Virus record (IMG/VR): IMGVR_UViG_3300025137_000079
Coordinates: 1 to 42,074 of that record
Length of the DNA stretch: 42,074 nt
Source: a virus
Direction: 5' to 3' (one strand)
The notes beneath the pieces are model-generated. The model saw only the letters and a list, made by a program, of their open reading frames with translations. It ran no database searches and was not told where the DNA came from. The stretch's first letter is position 1; every line of letters starts with the position of its first letter. A program made the position numbers and the translations under genes. Below are positions 16,604 through 22,638 of this stretch, in pieces.

Positions 16604-16795
16604 CTAAGGCTCCCCCTCCGTAGGAGAACCTTTGATCTCTTCGAGCGCCGCCAACCATGAGGATTTCACTACCGCGTCCAACCGTTCACGGTCCGCGGCA
16701 CTCAAGTGCTTCTCCAAATTTGGGATCGACATACCCAGCGCATCAATCCCATACTTTTCGGCAAATTCCTCCAGAAGGGTTAACAAAGTCGGCAC
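16604..16795 (-). CDS. Small helical protein, unknown function
   Basis: 63 residues, GTG start at 16795 with AGGGGAA upstream, starting two bases after the previous stop. Predicted mostly helical and acidic (LLTLLEEFAEKYGIDALGMS, then AADRERLDAVVKSSWLAALE). It is sandwiched between two paralogous genes, all tightly packed, implying one transcript. No family recognised. Confidence 0.6.
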   Translation of the reverse strand: MPTLLTLLEEFAEKYGIDALGMSIPNLEKHLSAADRERLDAVVKSSWLAALEEIKGSPTEGEP

Positions 16796-16797
16796 CG

Positions 16798-16968
16798 CTA
16801 TTCCCCTAATTGAGGATTTAAATGTCGCTTGGCTACCGCCGACACAATCTCAGCCCCAGGCGGCACGTGCGTTTGAATCTCAGACAGGGGTATCTGATTT
16901 ATGGCGCGTTGTTTGATCTCTTCCCCAACTTTGTAAACGACTGTGATATCAAATTTCCCCACCTTCAT
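16798..16968 (-). CDS. Small protein, paralogue of the 16440 gene
   Basis: 56 residues from ATG 16968, which overlaps the upstream stop as ATGA. A longer ORF to 17001 adds basic residues absent from the paralogue. GKFDITVVYKV, IPLSEIQTHVPPGAEIVS and AVAKRH align with the 16440-16601 product at about half of positions, so the two arose by duplication. The V-P-x-G-A-x-I-V-S turn and flanking strands suggest a small beta-alpha-beta fold. Function unknown. Confidence 0.65.
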   Translation of the reverse strand: MKVGKFDITVVYKVGEEIKQRAINQIPLSEIQTHVPPGAEIVSAVAKRHLNPQLGE

Positions 16969-17156
16969 ACTCCGTCTACTCCGACGTTGATCTGGATACA
17001 CGCGCCGTTCATCGTGGCGTCTTGCACCCGATCACCACCATCGGGAACAAACACCCAAAGCCTGTGGCTTTGCTGCGTGATCAACTCTGCAAGCTCCGCG
17101 TTAGATAACGAGTTGCCAAGCTCTAGAATTTCTTTGTGGTCAATTTCTTTGTTCAT
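16965..17156 (-). CDS. Small protein, unknown function
   Basis: 63 residues, ATG at 17156 with a G-rich ribosome site (AAGGGGGA) about 5 bases upstream. Helical N-terminal half (DHKEILELGNSLSNAELAEL) and a strand-like second half (HRLWVFVPDGGDRVQD). Stop overlaps the next ATG. Member of the leftward operon; no recognised family. Confidence 0.6.
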   Translation of the reverse strand: MNKEIDHKEILELGNSLSNAELAELITQQSHRLWVFVPDGGDRVQDATMNGACIQINVGVDGV

Positions 17157-17446
17157 TTTTCCCCCTTGGTTAATTTGCCATAAAGCATATCAGCGATCTG
17201 GTTTCCAAAATCCGCTTGCTGCATGGCTTTCAACGCCATCAGTCCCGCTGCTGCGTTGGATAACTCCGGAAATGACCTGTCAAACGCCTCGGTATCTTCT
17301 TCCGCAGCCTCGCCGTCCAAGAACGACTTGGCGTCCTGCATTGCCTCAATTAGATCTTTCGTCCGGCAATCCTCGGACACGTCCGCATCGACCTGCATAA
17401 ACAGGTCAGCCAAACGGTTCCTTGCTTCTTTTAGTTGTTCTTCCAT
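17153..17446 (-). CDS. Acidic helical protein, unknown function
   Basis: 97 residues. Its ATG overlaps the upstream stop as TAATG. Acidic and helical throughout (MEEQLKEARNRLADLFMQVD, then EAAEEDTEAFDRSFPELSNA). Such acidic small phage proteins sometimes mimic DNA or inhibit host enzymes, but nothing in the sequence proves this here. Overlaps the next gene by four bases (ATGA-type). Confidence 0.65.
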   Translation of the reverse strand: MEEQLKEARNRLADLFMQVDADVSEDCRTKDLIEAMQDAKSFLDGEAAEEDTEAFDRSFPELSNAAAGLMALKAMQQADFGNQIADMLYGKLTKGEK

Positions 17447-17856
17447 TACACAGCCTCCTGTAACGCAGTGACGTTGATCTCGTCAGTGGTTAGATGAGAG
17501 TACTCGGGGTTGCGGGTCACATTGGCACACAACATGACATTCCCCGACGCATCGCGCTTAAAGGTGAACGCGACGGTGTCACCCTCGGCAGCTTGCTCAC
17601 GTAGGACAGGAGCGGGGATGTTGTACCGCTTGTCCTTGCGTCCGTTCTTGCCTGTCACGACATAGAACTTGATTGTCGTTTCGGTGCCGTCCGGAAAATG
17701 CAAAGGCAGTTCTTTCTTGTTGCCATTCGTCATGGCGTCAAAATCAACGCCGAGCAACCGCGCCAAGCGGACCAGCTCTTTAAAGCAGTCCGGGTTTCCT
17801 TTGTCGATCATAGTCTTGGTCAGCGTCTTGCTGACCGGTGGTATCAATAGATCCAT
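17446..17856 (-). CDS. Unknown phage protein
   Basis: 136 residues, AAGGAAGAC about 5 bases before the ATG. N-terminal helix region (SKTLTKTMIDKGNPDCFKEL, then VRLARLLGVDFD), then a beta-rich part (TETTIKFYVVTGKNGRKDKR, VAFTFKRDASGNVMLCANV). I recognise no domain. It is the largest product in the first half of the leftward operon, and tight coupling to the 17153 gene (TAATG) suggests they work together or need matched amounts. Confidence 0.65.
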   Translation of the reverse strand: MDLLIPPVSKTLTKTMIDKGNPDCFKELVRLARLLGVDFDAMTNGNKKELPLHFPDGTETTIKFYVVTGKNGRKDKRYNIPAPVLREQAAEGDTVAFTFKRDASGNVMLCANVTRNPEYSHLTTDEINVTALQEAV

Positions 17857-17877
17857 TTCAGTCTTCCTTTTGTTGAT

Positions 17878-18099
17878 TTAGCAAACCTGCATTTCTACCA
17901 GTTTGCATTCGTTATCTTTCGCCCAGTTCGATACCTTCTTCACGGCATCGGTCCAATTGACCGCGCCATCCGCGAAGATTTCATCAAAACTGTAGCCGTC
18001 CTTGTCCTCAAAAATACATACCGCGTTTGAGTCTTCTTCCCACTTGCCAAAACACGAGATCTCCTGACCGTCGTGCTTGATTTCAGTTCTTTTCATCAT
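17878..18099 (-). CDS. Small protein, unknown function
   Basis: 73 residues, ATG at 18099 (a second ATG follows directly), AAGGAC upstream. Acidic and aromatic (EISCFGKWEEDSNAVCIFED, then YSFDEIFADGAVNWTDAVKK). Its start overlaps the stop of the 44-codon gene before it (ATGA), so translation is coupled. No family recognised. Confidence 0.65.
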   Translation of the reverse strand: MMKRTEIKHDGQEISCFGKWEEDSNAVCIFEDKDGYSFDEIFADGAVNWTDAVKKVSNWAKDNECKLVEMQVC

Positions 18100-18230
18100 T
18101 TGTCCTTTTGTTGTAGCTCATCGAGCTTGGTGTTAACGTCTTGGAGAGTGGACTGGATGTCACGGATCACGGACCAGAGTTCTTTGACTTCTTCTTCTGA
18201 CAACGTCACTTTGATCTCGATCTTTTCCAT
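18096..18230 (-). CDS. 44-residue helical protein, first gene of leftward operon
   Basis: MEKIEIKVTLSEEEVKELWS opens the protein, followed by an amphipathic helix (VIRDIQSTLQDVNTKLDELQ). GGAGAAAGGT precedes the ATG and the stop overlaps the next start as ATGA. The strand-then-helices outline and heptad-like second half suggest a small dimeric or coiled-coil protein, perhaps regulatory as the first gene after an operator-bearing promoter. That role is inference. Confidence 0.65.
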   Translation of the reverse strand: MEKIEIKVTLSEEEVKELWSVIRDIQSTLQDVNTKLDELQQKDK

Positions 18231-18254
18231 ACCTTTCTCCAAAAACTTCAACCG

Positions 18255-18283
18255 ATAGTAACGGCATATAAGAAAGGATGCAA
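18255..18283 (-). promoter_or_regulatory. Leftward promoter of the small-gene operon
   Basis: Minus strand: TTGCAT (18283-18278), 17-base spacer, TACTAT (18260-18255). The start would fall near 18248, giving an 18-base leader with a ribosome site before ATG 18230. Confidence 0.75.
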
Positions 18284-18296
18284 CCCCTCTTATATG
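18265..18296. promoter_or_regulatory. 9-bp inverted repeat over the leftward promoter, probable operator
   Basis: CATATAAGA (18265-18273) and TCTTATATG (18288-18296) are perfect inverted copies 14 bases apart. The -35 box of the leftward promoter sits exactly between the arms. This is the expected geometry for a dimeric repressor site. Confidence 0.65.
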
Positions 18297-18318
18297 AAAA
18301 ACCTTTGATTACTCAGGG

Positions 18319-18347
18319 TTGACCTGTATAAGATGATATGTTAAAAT
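18319..18347 (+). promoter_or_regulatory. Rightward sigma70-type promoter
   Basis: TTGACC (18319-18324), 17-base spacer, TAAAAT (18342-18347). It drives the 18450 gene through a leader of about 95 bases and is divergent from the leftward promoter, whose -35 is 36 bases away. Confidence 0.75.
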
Positions 18348-18449
18348 ATGGGACGGCCATGAAACCTTTGTCGAAACCGACCTTTTCGATTGTTCTTTGA
18401 CCAGCGGCAGCCCCGGCAGCCGATACAACTAAATCTAGCGAGGAAAGAG

Positions 18450-18953
18450 ATGAGTTTAGAACGATTAAATGATTACTTTAAAATCCTAACACCAAAAGCC
18501 ACAACTATCCCTGCGTTCGTTCACAACGACGGAGGCCGAAAGGCAGCCGGGTATAAAGGCGAAACAGGCGACTGTGTTTGCCGGGCCGTGGCCATCGCAG
18601 CAAGGCTACCCTACCAGCAAGTCTACGACAGACTGGCAGAAGGAAACGCCAAGCAGCGTAAATCAAAACACGATAAAGGTGAAAGAACCCGGACAGCACG
18701 TAATGGGATTTCTACCACCCGAAAGTGGTTCAAGGATTACATGGTCGAACTCGGATTTGTCTGGACTCCAACCATGCAAATCGGCAGCGGGTGTCAAGTT
18801 CACCTCAAAGCCGACGAGTTACCATCCGGGCGTCTGATCTGTAACGTGTCCAGACACCAAGTGGCAGTAATAGATGGAGTTATTAACGACGTCTTTGACT
18901 GCTCCAGAGAGGGAACCCGATGTGTGTATGGGTACTGGCAAATTTTAAACTAA
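18450..18953 (+). CDS. Putative papain/C39-like cysteine protease or transglutaminase-like protein
   Basis: 167 residues from ATG 18450, preceded by GAGGAAAGAG; an upstream in-frame start at 18390 has no good ribosome site. Candidate catalytic residues are Cys42 in GETGDCVCRAVAIA, His136 in SRHQVAVIDG and Asp150 in INDVFDCSR, in the Cys-His-Asp order of papain-like folds. The G-D-C helix start and the H-x-x-x-V-x-D-G strand are typical. The middle is basic (KQRKSKHDKGERTRTARNG). It is a single-gene unit between a promoter and a strong terminator, suggesting early or regulated expression. Substrate unknown; an inactive relative cannot be excluded. Confidence 0.65.
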   Translation: MSLERLNDYFKILTPKATTIPAFVHNDGGRKAAGYKGETGDCVCRAVAIAARLPYQQVYDRLAEGNAKQRKSKHDKGERTRTARNGISTTRKWFKDYMVELGFVWTPTMQIGSGCQVHLKADELPSGRLICNVSRHQVAVIDGVINDVFDCSREGTRCVYGYWQILN

Positions 18954-18961
18954 AACAAACC

Positions 18962-18983
18962 AAGGGGCTTCGGCCCCTTTTTT
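18962..18983 (+). terminator. Rho-independent terminator
   Basis: GGGGC-TTCG-GCCCC with a C(UUCG)G loop, flanked by A bases and followed by six T. Ends the transcript of the Cys-protease-like gene. Confidence 0.9.
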
Positions 18984-19257
18984 GTTAATTCGCCTATCTA
19001 TATAGTACTTTCTGAGTAAATTACTTTTTTAAAAAACAAAAAATGAAAAATGGCGGTACTGGTGGGGCCAGCGGGACAGCCCAGTAAAACCGCGGCTTTC
19101 AGCGGTCCCGGTGCCGTCCCGGTGAGTTTTATCGCGGGACTATTTTGTTAAATCGCGTATTCACATAGGAGTTTTCAGGAGATCTTGTTTTTTTATTTTT
19201 TATTTTTGTAGAAAAGTACTATATGGGAAGCCGTTTAAGTAGGGTAAGATAACCCGC
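18984..19257 (+). other. Intergenic region with long inverted repeat upstream of small terminase
   Basis: No gene seen. ATATAGTACTTT (19000-19011) and AAAGTACTATAT (19213-19224) are perfect inverted repeats at its two ends. Between them are GC-rich direct repeats (GTCCCGGTG twice near 19116-19138) and inverted GTCCCG/CGGGAC pieces. A degenerate direct repeat TTTGTTAAWTCGCSTAT occurs near 18981 and 19146. The position just before the small-terminase gene is where many phages keep cos or pac. Confidence 0.55.
19245..19250 (+). promoter_or_regulatory. Candidate -10 box for small terminase, possible leaderless start
   Basis: TAAGAT ends 7 bases before ATG 19258, the same distance as at the 14526 gene. 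No convincing -35 lies 17 bases upstream and no Shine-Dalgarno precedes the ATG. GGGT-AAGATA-ACCC frames the box. Confidence 0.35.
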
Positions 19258-19803
19258 ATGGCTAAAAACATAAAAAAAGTAGAAACTCGGGGCCGCCCTT
19301 CGGTCAGCGAGGCCACCCGACTGACCGGGAAGCAGTTCAAGTTTGTTGAACTGGTTGCGACGAGGGAGGGTCAGGACACCTTGCAAAATTTGGCCGTGGA
19401 AGCTGGGTTCAGTGTGAAAGGTGCCAACACCCGAGCCTATGAACTGCTAAACCCCAAAATTTGTCCACACGTGGTCAAAGCTTTGCGCGAGCGCAGGGAG
19501 CAGTTGGCGGTTAAATACGAAGTCAATTATGCGAGGCACATCAAAGATCTCCAGAAGATTCGAGACGAAGCTTTAGTCAATGGCGCGTACAGTGCCGCAG
19601 TTCAGGCCGAAAAGGCCCGAGGGTTGGCTCAAGGCAATATCTATGTGAATAAAAGTGAGGTCCGACATGGGTCGATTGATTCCATGAGCAAAGAAGAAGT
19701 TCAAAAAGCCTTGGTTGAGCTTAAGAAACAGCTTGGGGAGAAAGTGATTGAAGTTGAGCCAGAACGAGTCGAAGTTTTGGAAAACGCTCAAGTGGCACAT
19801 TGA
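19258..19803 (+). CDS. terS: Putative terminase small subunit
   Basis: 181 residues. TRLTGKQFKFVELVATREGQ, then AGFSVKGANTRAYELLNPKI and HVVKALRERREQLAVKYEVN match the pattern of Terminase_2/XtmA-type small subunits (T-x-K-Q-x-x-F-V, helix-turn-helix with A-G-[FY]-S, N-x-x-x-A-x-x-L-L-N). The middle is helical (DLQKIRDEALVNGAYSAAVQ) and the C-terminus is charged. The small subunit recognises phage DNA and loads the large subunit. It lies 3.7 kb upstream of the large terminase gene rather than next to it. A replicative or transcriptional HTH protein is the alternative. The downstream nuclease gene starts within its 3' end. Confidence 0.65.
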   Translation: MAKNIKKVETRGRPSVSEATRLTGKQFKFVELVATREGQDTLQNLAVEAGFSVKGANTRAYELLNPKICPHVVKALRERREQLAVKYEVNYARHIKDLQKIRDEALVNGAYSAAVQAEKARGLAQGNIYVNKSEVRHGSIDSMSKEEVQKALVELKKQLGEKVIEVEPERVEVLENAQVAH

Positions 19804-20158
19804 AAAATCAGGTGCGGACGTTGTTCTGACTCGCATTGAAAACTCCCAAACCCCTGGCATTCCCGATTTACTTTTTTGTGACACGAAACGCAACCTTCAT
19901 CTAATCGAACTAAAAGTGACCTCCGGATGGAAGGCCAAGCTCAGTCCTTTCCAGATTAGTTTTGCCGTGCGGCACCGCGGCGCTAAGGTGTGGACGCTGG
20001 TGCAACAGAACTTAGCGGCTGATCCGGAAATTCATCTGTATAGTTCTGATCAAACACTGCGACTGGTGGAGCGAGGCATGAAAAAAACAACCCCTTATTT
20101 GACTTTCACTTTGCCGTCCGGAATCGATAATTTTTTAAAAGCGATTGAAGGGTATTAG
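19748..20158 (+). CDS. PD-(D/E)XK-type nuclease, VRR-NUC or resolvase-like
   Basis: 136 residues with a TTG start at 19748, supported by GGGGAGAAAG upstream; a TTG two codons later is equally possible. The core is TRIENSQTPGIPDLLFC followed by LHLIELKVTSGWKAKLSPFQ. The G-x-P-D and E-x-K elements are the metal-binding signature of PD-(D/E)XK nucleases, and the Q-x-x-F-A-x-R-H-R-G-A helix and VWTLVQ strand follow as in VRR-NUC proteins. It may cleave branched DNA before packaging. It overlaps the small-terminase gene by 56 bases in another frame. Confidence 0.75.
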   Translation: MKLSQNESKFWKTLKWHIEKSGADVVLTRIENSQTPGIPDLLFCDTKRNLHLIELKVTSGWKAKLSPFQISFAVRHRGAKVWTLVQQNLAADPEIHLYSSDQTLRLVERGMKKTTPYLTFTLPSGIDNFLKAIEGY

Positions 20159-20173
20159 AATTTAGTATAGGAT
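20145..20173 (+). promoter_or_regulatory. Candidate promoter with inverted repeat at start site
   Basis: TTGAAG (20145-20150), 17-base spacer, TAGGAT (20168-20173). ATAGGA-TAAC-TCCTAT (20167-20182) is a perfect inverted repeat covering the -10 and the expected start. Confidence 0.5.
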
Positions 20174-20217
20174 AACTCCTATCTCAGAAACTTAGGTAAT
20201 TATGGTATGGACAATCA

Positions 20218-20388
20218 ATGTTTTGGTTATTAAAAAAGGTAGAGGAGTTTTTTTCTGGTGAAAAAAAACGTATAGAAGATCTGGCTCAGCTGAAAAATGC
20301 AGAAAAATTGCAGCATTACGAGGAAAATAAGAAAATGTGGAAAAATTACGTCTCTGATCGCAAAAAAGAACTGCACGAGCTTTCCTAG
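20218..20388 (+). CDS. Small charged coiled-coil-like protein, tentative
   Basis: 56 codons from ATG 20218. Begins MFWLLKKVEEFFSGEKKR and continues as a Lys/Glu-rich helix (AEKLQHYEENKKMWKNYVSD). It follows a candidate promoter by about 45 bases, but no clear Shine-Dalgarno is present. The amphipathic N-terminus followed by a charged helix could suit a membrane-associated small protein; unproven. Confidence 0.4.
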   Translation: MFWLLKKVEEFFSGEKKRIEDLAQLKNAEKLQHYEENKKMWKNYVSDRKKELHELS

Positions 20389-20467
20389 TGTGCCGCCAAG
20401 CCGTAGCCGATGCCGACAACGCTTGGATGAAGTCGGCCGGGTGGGGAGAAATTTAAACGGTTAGCAC

Positions 20468-20496
20468 TTGATTTGGGCGGGGTCTAGGTATACGAT
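20468..20496 (+). promoter_or_regulatory. Promoter for the GP88-family gene
   Basis: TTGATT (20468-20473), 17-base spacer, TACGAT (20491-20496). Lies 32 bases before ATG 20528. Confidence 0.6.
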
Positions 20497-20527
20497 AGAT
20501 CCCACACCAATAAACACGAGTGTATAA

Positions 20528-21235
20528 ATGAAATTGCTTGATACTGGTTTGGGAAACACCAAAATAAAAAAGACCCAAAACTTCAAAAATCCTTTCGGGA
20601 AACCTTTTAGACTTGCGTCTTTATCCCTATGGCCCGATGACAGAATCTGTGCGGGCAGCTTGCTTGCGGATTGTCGCGAGGGTTGCTTGCGATTAGCCGG
20701 GCGGGGTCGTATGCGTAATGTGATCGCCGGTCGGCAAGCTAAAACCGAATTGTTTCATAACGACCCGGAATTATTTCTTGCAACGTTCGAAAACGAATTA
20801 GAAAATTTTCAGAAAGTTTGTGATCGTGATGGGTTGTTGGCCGTGGTTCGTCCGAATACGATCTCGGATATTCCGTGGGAGAAATACGACCTCCCACAGA
20901 AATTTCCCGAAATGATTTGGTACGATTACACGAAGATTGCGCACAGACTTGGCCGCACTCCGGAAAACTATAAACTGATGTTTAGTTATAGCGGGGTCGA
21001 GCGATATCAGAACCAAGTTAAAAAAGCTTTGAAAACCGAGGTGCCCTTATCGGTAGTTTTCAATGGTCCGTTTCCTAAAACCTTTTTAGGTCGTGACGTA
21101 ATCGACGGCGACCGATCCGATCTGGTTAATCTATACGCGGGTCCGGTTATCTTAGGATTGAAAGCGAAAGGCCCAGCGAAACAAGATACTACTGGTTTCG
21201 TGGTTCACACTAATTTGGCAACGATGGCCGCCTGA
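20528..21235 (+). CDS. GP88-family phage protein
   Basis: 235 residues. It matches, from memory, the family named phage gene product 88 (Pfam PF17338): N-terminal [11 protein letters not shown], a Cys motif [20 protein letters not shown] (Cys41, Cys49, Cys53), [25 protein letters not shown], and a C-terminal block with [13 protein letters not shown] then VILGLKAKG. The biochemical role of this family is not known to me. The Cys set and conserved acidic/basic residues suggest a metal site. It stands alone between its own promoter and a strong terminator, so it is probably regulated separately. Confidence 0.75.
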   Translation: MKLLDTGLGNTKIKKTQNFKNPFGKPFRLASLSLWPDDRICAGSLLADCREGCLRLAGRGRMRNVIAGRQAKTELFHNDPELFLATFENELENFQKVCDRDGLLAVVRPNTISDIPWEKYDLPQKFPEMIWYDYTKIAHRLGRTPENYKLMFSYSGVERYQNQVKKALKTEVPLSVVFNGPFPKTFLGRDVIDGDRSDLVNLYAGPVILGLKAKGPAKQDTTGFVVHTNLATMAA

Positions 21236-21273
21236 CAATTTATGCCCAGGTGCTAAAACCTCTCCGTTTATTC

Positions 21274-21296
21274 CCCGGTTCGCCGGGCTTTTTTTT
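21274..21296 (+). terminator. Rho-independent terminator after GP88-family gene
   Basis: CCCGG-TTCG-CCGGG stem-loop followed by C and eight T. Confidence 0.85.
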
Positions 21297-21324
21297 GTCT
21301 GCTAAGTATGCGATGATCTTATAT
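21295..21324 (+). promoter_or_regulatory. Weak candidate promoter for the repeated-leader operon
   Basis: TTGTCT (21295-21300) and TTATAT (21319-21324) with an 18-base spacer, overlapping the end of the terminator T-run. A new transcript is needed here because the terminator precedes the next genes. Confidence 0.4.
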
Positions 21325-21348
21325 CCAAACAACAAAACGGAGAATCAA

Positions 21349-21528
21349 ATGGAATTAACCGAAGCTAAGAAAATAACCGGGAACCAACCAACTTGGGCAT
21401 TAAAGAACATGGTCAAAGCTTTAAAAATGTCCTCATGGTTAAACACCCCGGAAGAAAACCAGCGACTAATTGCCGCACAAATAATTCTATCCAATCAACT
21501 AAACGGAGAAACAAATGGAATTAATTAA
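21349..21528 (+). CDS. Small protein, unknown function
   Basis: 59 residues from ATG 21349 behind leader copy 1; a longer ORF form crosses the terminator and is rejected. [20 protein letters not shown], then [20 protein letters not shown] is helical. The last residues NGETNG come from leader copy 2 read in this frame. Starts with MEL, like the next gene. No family recognised. Confidence 0.7.
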   Translation: MELTEAKKITGNQPTWALKNMVKALKMSSWLNTPEENQRLIAAQIILSNQLNGETNGIN

Positions 21529-21826
21529 AGGCGGCCGCGAATATCAAGGATATCGAGCGGGGTACCAACAGTTAATAGTTTTAGATGACGGCGTGAAATT
21601 GGTGATGATTTCGCGACCCGGATACAACGGAGACCCAAACCAGTACCACAAAGATTTATTCGCCTTTTGTGATACCGGGGAAATTTATAGCGTACATCCG
21701 GCCGAAGATGGCTTGGCCGGGGTGCGCTGGGAAGTAGACGAAGACGAACGAAACGAACTATCAAGCGTTTCGACTAGTTTTCAAAAACACGTAGAACAAC
21801 AAAACGGAGAAACAAATGGTAGCTAG
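21515..21826 (+). CDS. Small protein, unknown function
   Basis: 103 residues behind leader copy 2, overlapping the previous gene by 14 bases. Beta-rich outline ([20 protein letters not shown], then [20 protein letters not shown]) with an acidic, helical tail. C-terminus NGETNG derives from leader copy 3. No recognised family; position and control place it with four other small genes of one operon. Confidence 0.7.
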   Translation: MELIKGGREYQGYRAGYQQLIVLDDGVKLVMISRPGYNGDPNQYHKDLFAFCDTGEIYSVHPAEDGLAGVRWEVDEDERNELSSVSTSFQKHVEQQNGETNGS

Positions 21827-22031
21827 AACCGCGCAGGAAGAAATAAGAGATTCGGAAACTTTCGAATTGATCGAAGCCAAAATAATTGAATGCGAGTGCA
21901 AAGCGCACATACAACTATGGGATAGTTGGGCGAATGGTTGCGAGACGTGCGGCCGCGAGTATAACGGATCTGGCCAAGAGCTGGCCCCTCGGGAATTCTG
22001 GGGAGAAGAAACGGGTGAAACCTTTGTTTGA
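21816..22031 (+). CDS. Small protein with possible zinc site
   Basis: 71 residues behind leader copy 3. Two Cys pairs, CEC (in IIECECKAHIQLWDSW) and CETCG, lie about 15 residues apart and could bind zinc; His in KAHIQ is another candidate. The rest is acidic. Overlaps its upstream neighbour by 11 bases. Function unknown. Confidence 0.65.
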   Translation: MVARTAQEEIRDSETFELIEAKIIECECKAHIQLWDSWANGCETCGREYNGSGQELAPREFWGEETGETFV

Positions 22032-22057
22032 TAAATAAGCGATTAGTCCTATATACT
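22028..22057 (+). promoter_or_regulatory. Candidate internal promoter
   Basis: TTGATA (22028-22033) and TATACT (22052-22057) with an 18-base spacer. The sequence GTCCTATATACT resembles GTCCTATACT of the 14490 promoter. It precedes leader copy 4 and the TTG start at 22088. Confidence 0.55.
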
Positions 22058-22087
22058 GAAGACCTCAACAACAAAACGGAGATTCGC

Positions 22088-22267
22088 TTGGAAGAAACAA
22101 CAAAAATAAACATCACCCCGAACTGGCAAACTGTTGCCCGCATTTATACTGCGGTTATGGAAAATAACGATAAAACCACAAAACAAGGCAGAGCCGCCGT
22201 GGTAAACGCCCGCGAAGAATTGATTCGAATGGGCGCGCTGTTGGATAAACTTGAGGGTCAAAAATGA
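22088..22267 (+). CDS. Small phage protein, unknown function
   Basis: 59 residues from a TTG start at 22088, chosen because leader copy 4 places GGAG at normal distance and because the promoter lies inside any longer form. NITPNWQTVARIYTAVMEN then AAVVNAREELIRMGALLDKL is helical, a pattern I recall in other short phage proteins without known function. Stop overlaps the next ATG. Confidence 0.65.
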   Translation: MEETTKINITPNWQTVARIYTAVMENNDKTTKQGRAAVVNAREELIRMGALLDKLEGQK

Positions 22268-22638
22268 ATAGATCAGTTTTGTTTCGAGAATTGGACGATA
22301 CCGAGGTCCAAGAATTTCAAGAGTGGGCCCGGGCAAATCACAAGCCCGGCGATCCTATCGAGCGCGAAATCTGGCACCCTGTCCTTGTGGCCGAATGCGA
22401 TCTGATCGACTCTGGCACTTTCACGATATGGTTTCAAGATGGCCATGCTCGACAGGAGTTTTTGAGTGAAGACCAAATGCGAAAGCAATCAGAGTTTTTT
22501 AGTTTTGATGCGGACGAGGTCATCATTACGGGTGAAACGTGGATCTGGGAAAACGGGGTCGAGCCTTACGACAACCCCGCAGACAACTCAGAAGATATTT
22601 GCGGCGGATGCTTTGGGGGTCAAAAATGGAACCAATAA
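22264..22638 (+). CDS. Unknown phage protein
   Basis: 124 residues, ATG overlapping the upstream stop as ATGA. Acidic; contains a strand-like stretch HPVLVAECDLIDSGTFTIWF and an acidic C-terminal part with CGGC (DICGGCFGGQK). No signal peptide or known domain. Same operon as the repeated-leader genes. Confidence 0.7.
   Translation: MNRSVLFRELDDTEVQEFQEWARANHKPGDPIEREIWHPVLVAECDLIDSGTFTIWFQDGHARQEFLSEDQMRKQSEFFSFDADEVIITGETWIWENGVEPYDNPADNSEDICGGCFGGQKWNQ

Larger units (their letters stand above)
21328..22091 (+). repeat. Four dispersed copies of a near-identical ribosome-binding leader
   Basis: A 25-base segment with core ACAAAACGGAGA directly before a start codon occurs at 21328-21352, 21494-21518 (ACTAAACGGAGA), 21795-21819 and 22067-22091. 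Copies 1-3 end AAATGG; copy 4 ends GCTTGG. GGAG lies about 8 bases before each start. Copies 2 and 3 lie inside the 3' end of the preceding gene and give both proteins the ending NGETNG. Confidence 0.9.

Noticed and set aside
18359-18400. 13-codon leader peptide after the rightward promoter
   Set aside because: Too short, no Shine-Dalgarno and no regulatory codon run; cannot be supported.
20388-20456. 22-codon GTG frame overlapping the 20218 stop (TAGTG)
   Set aside because: Very short and the upstream gene is itself tentative; GTG coupling alone is not enough.
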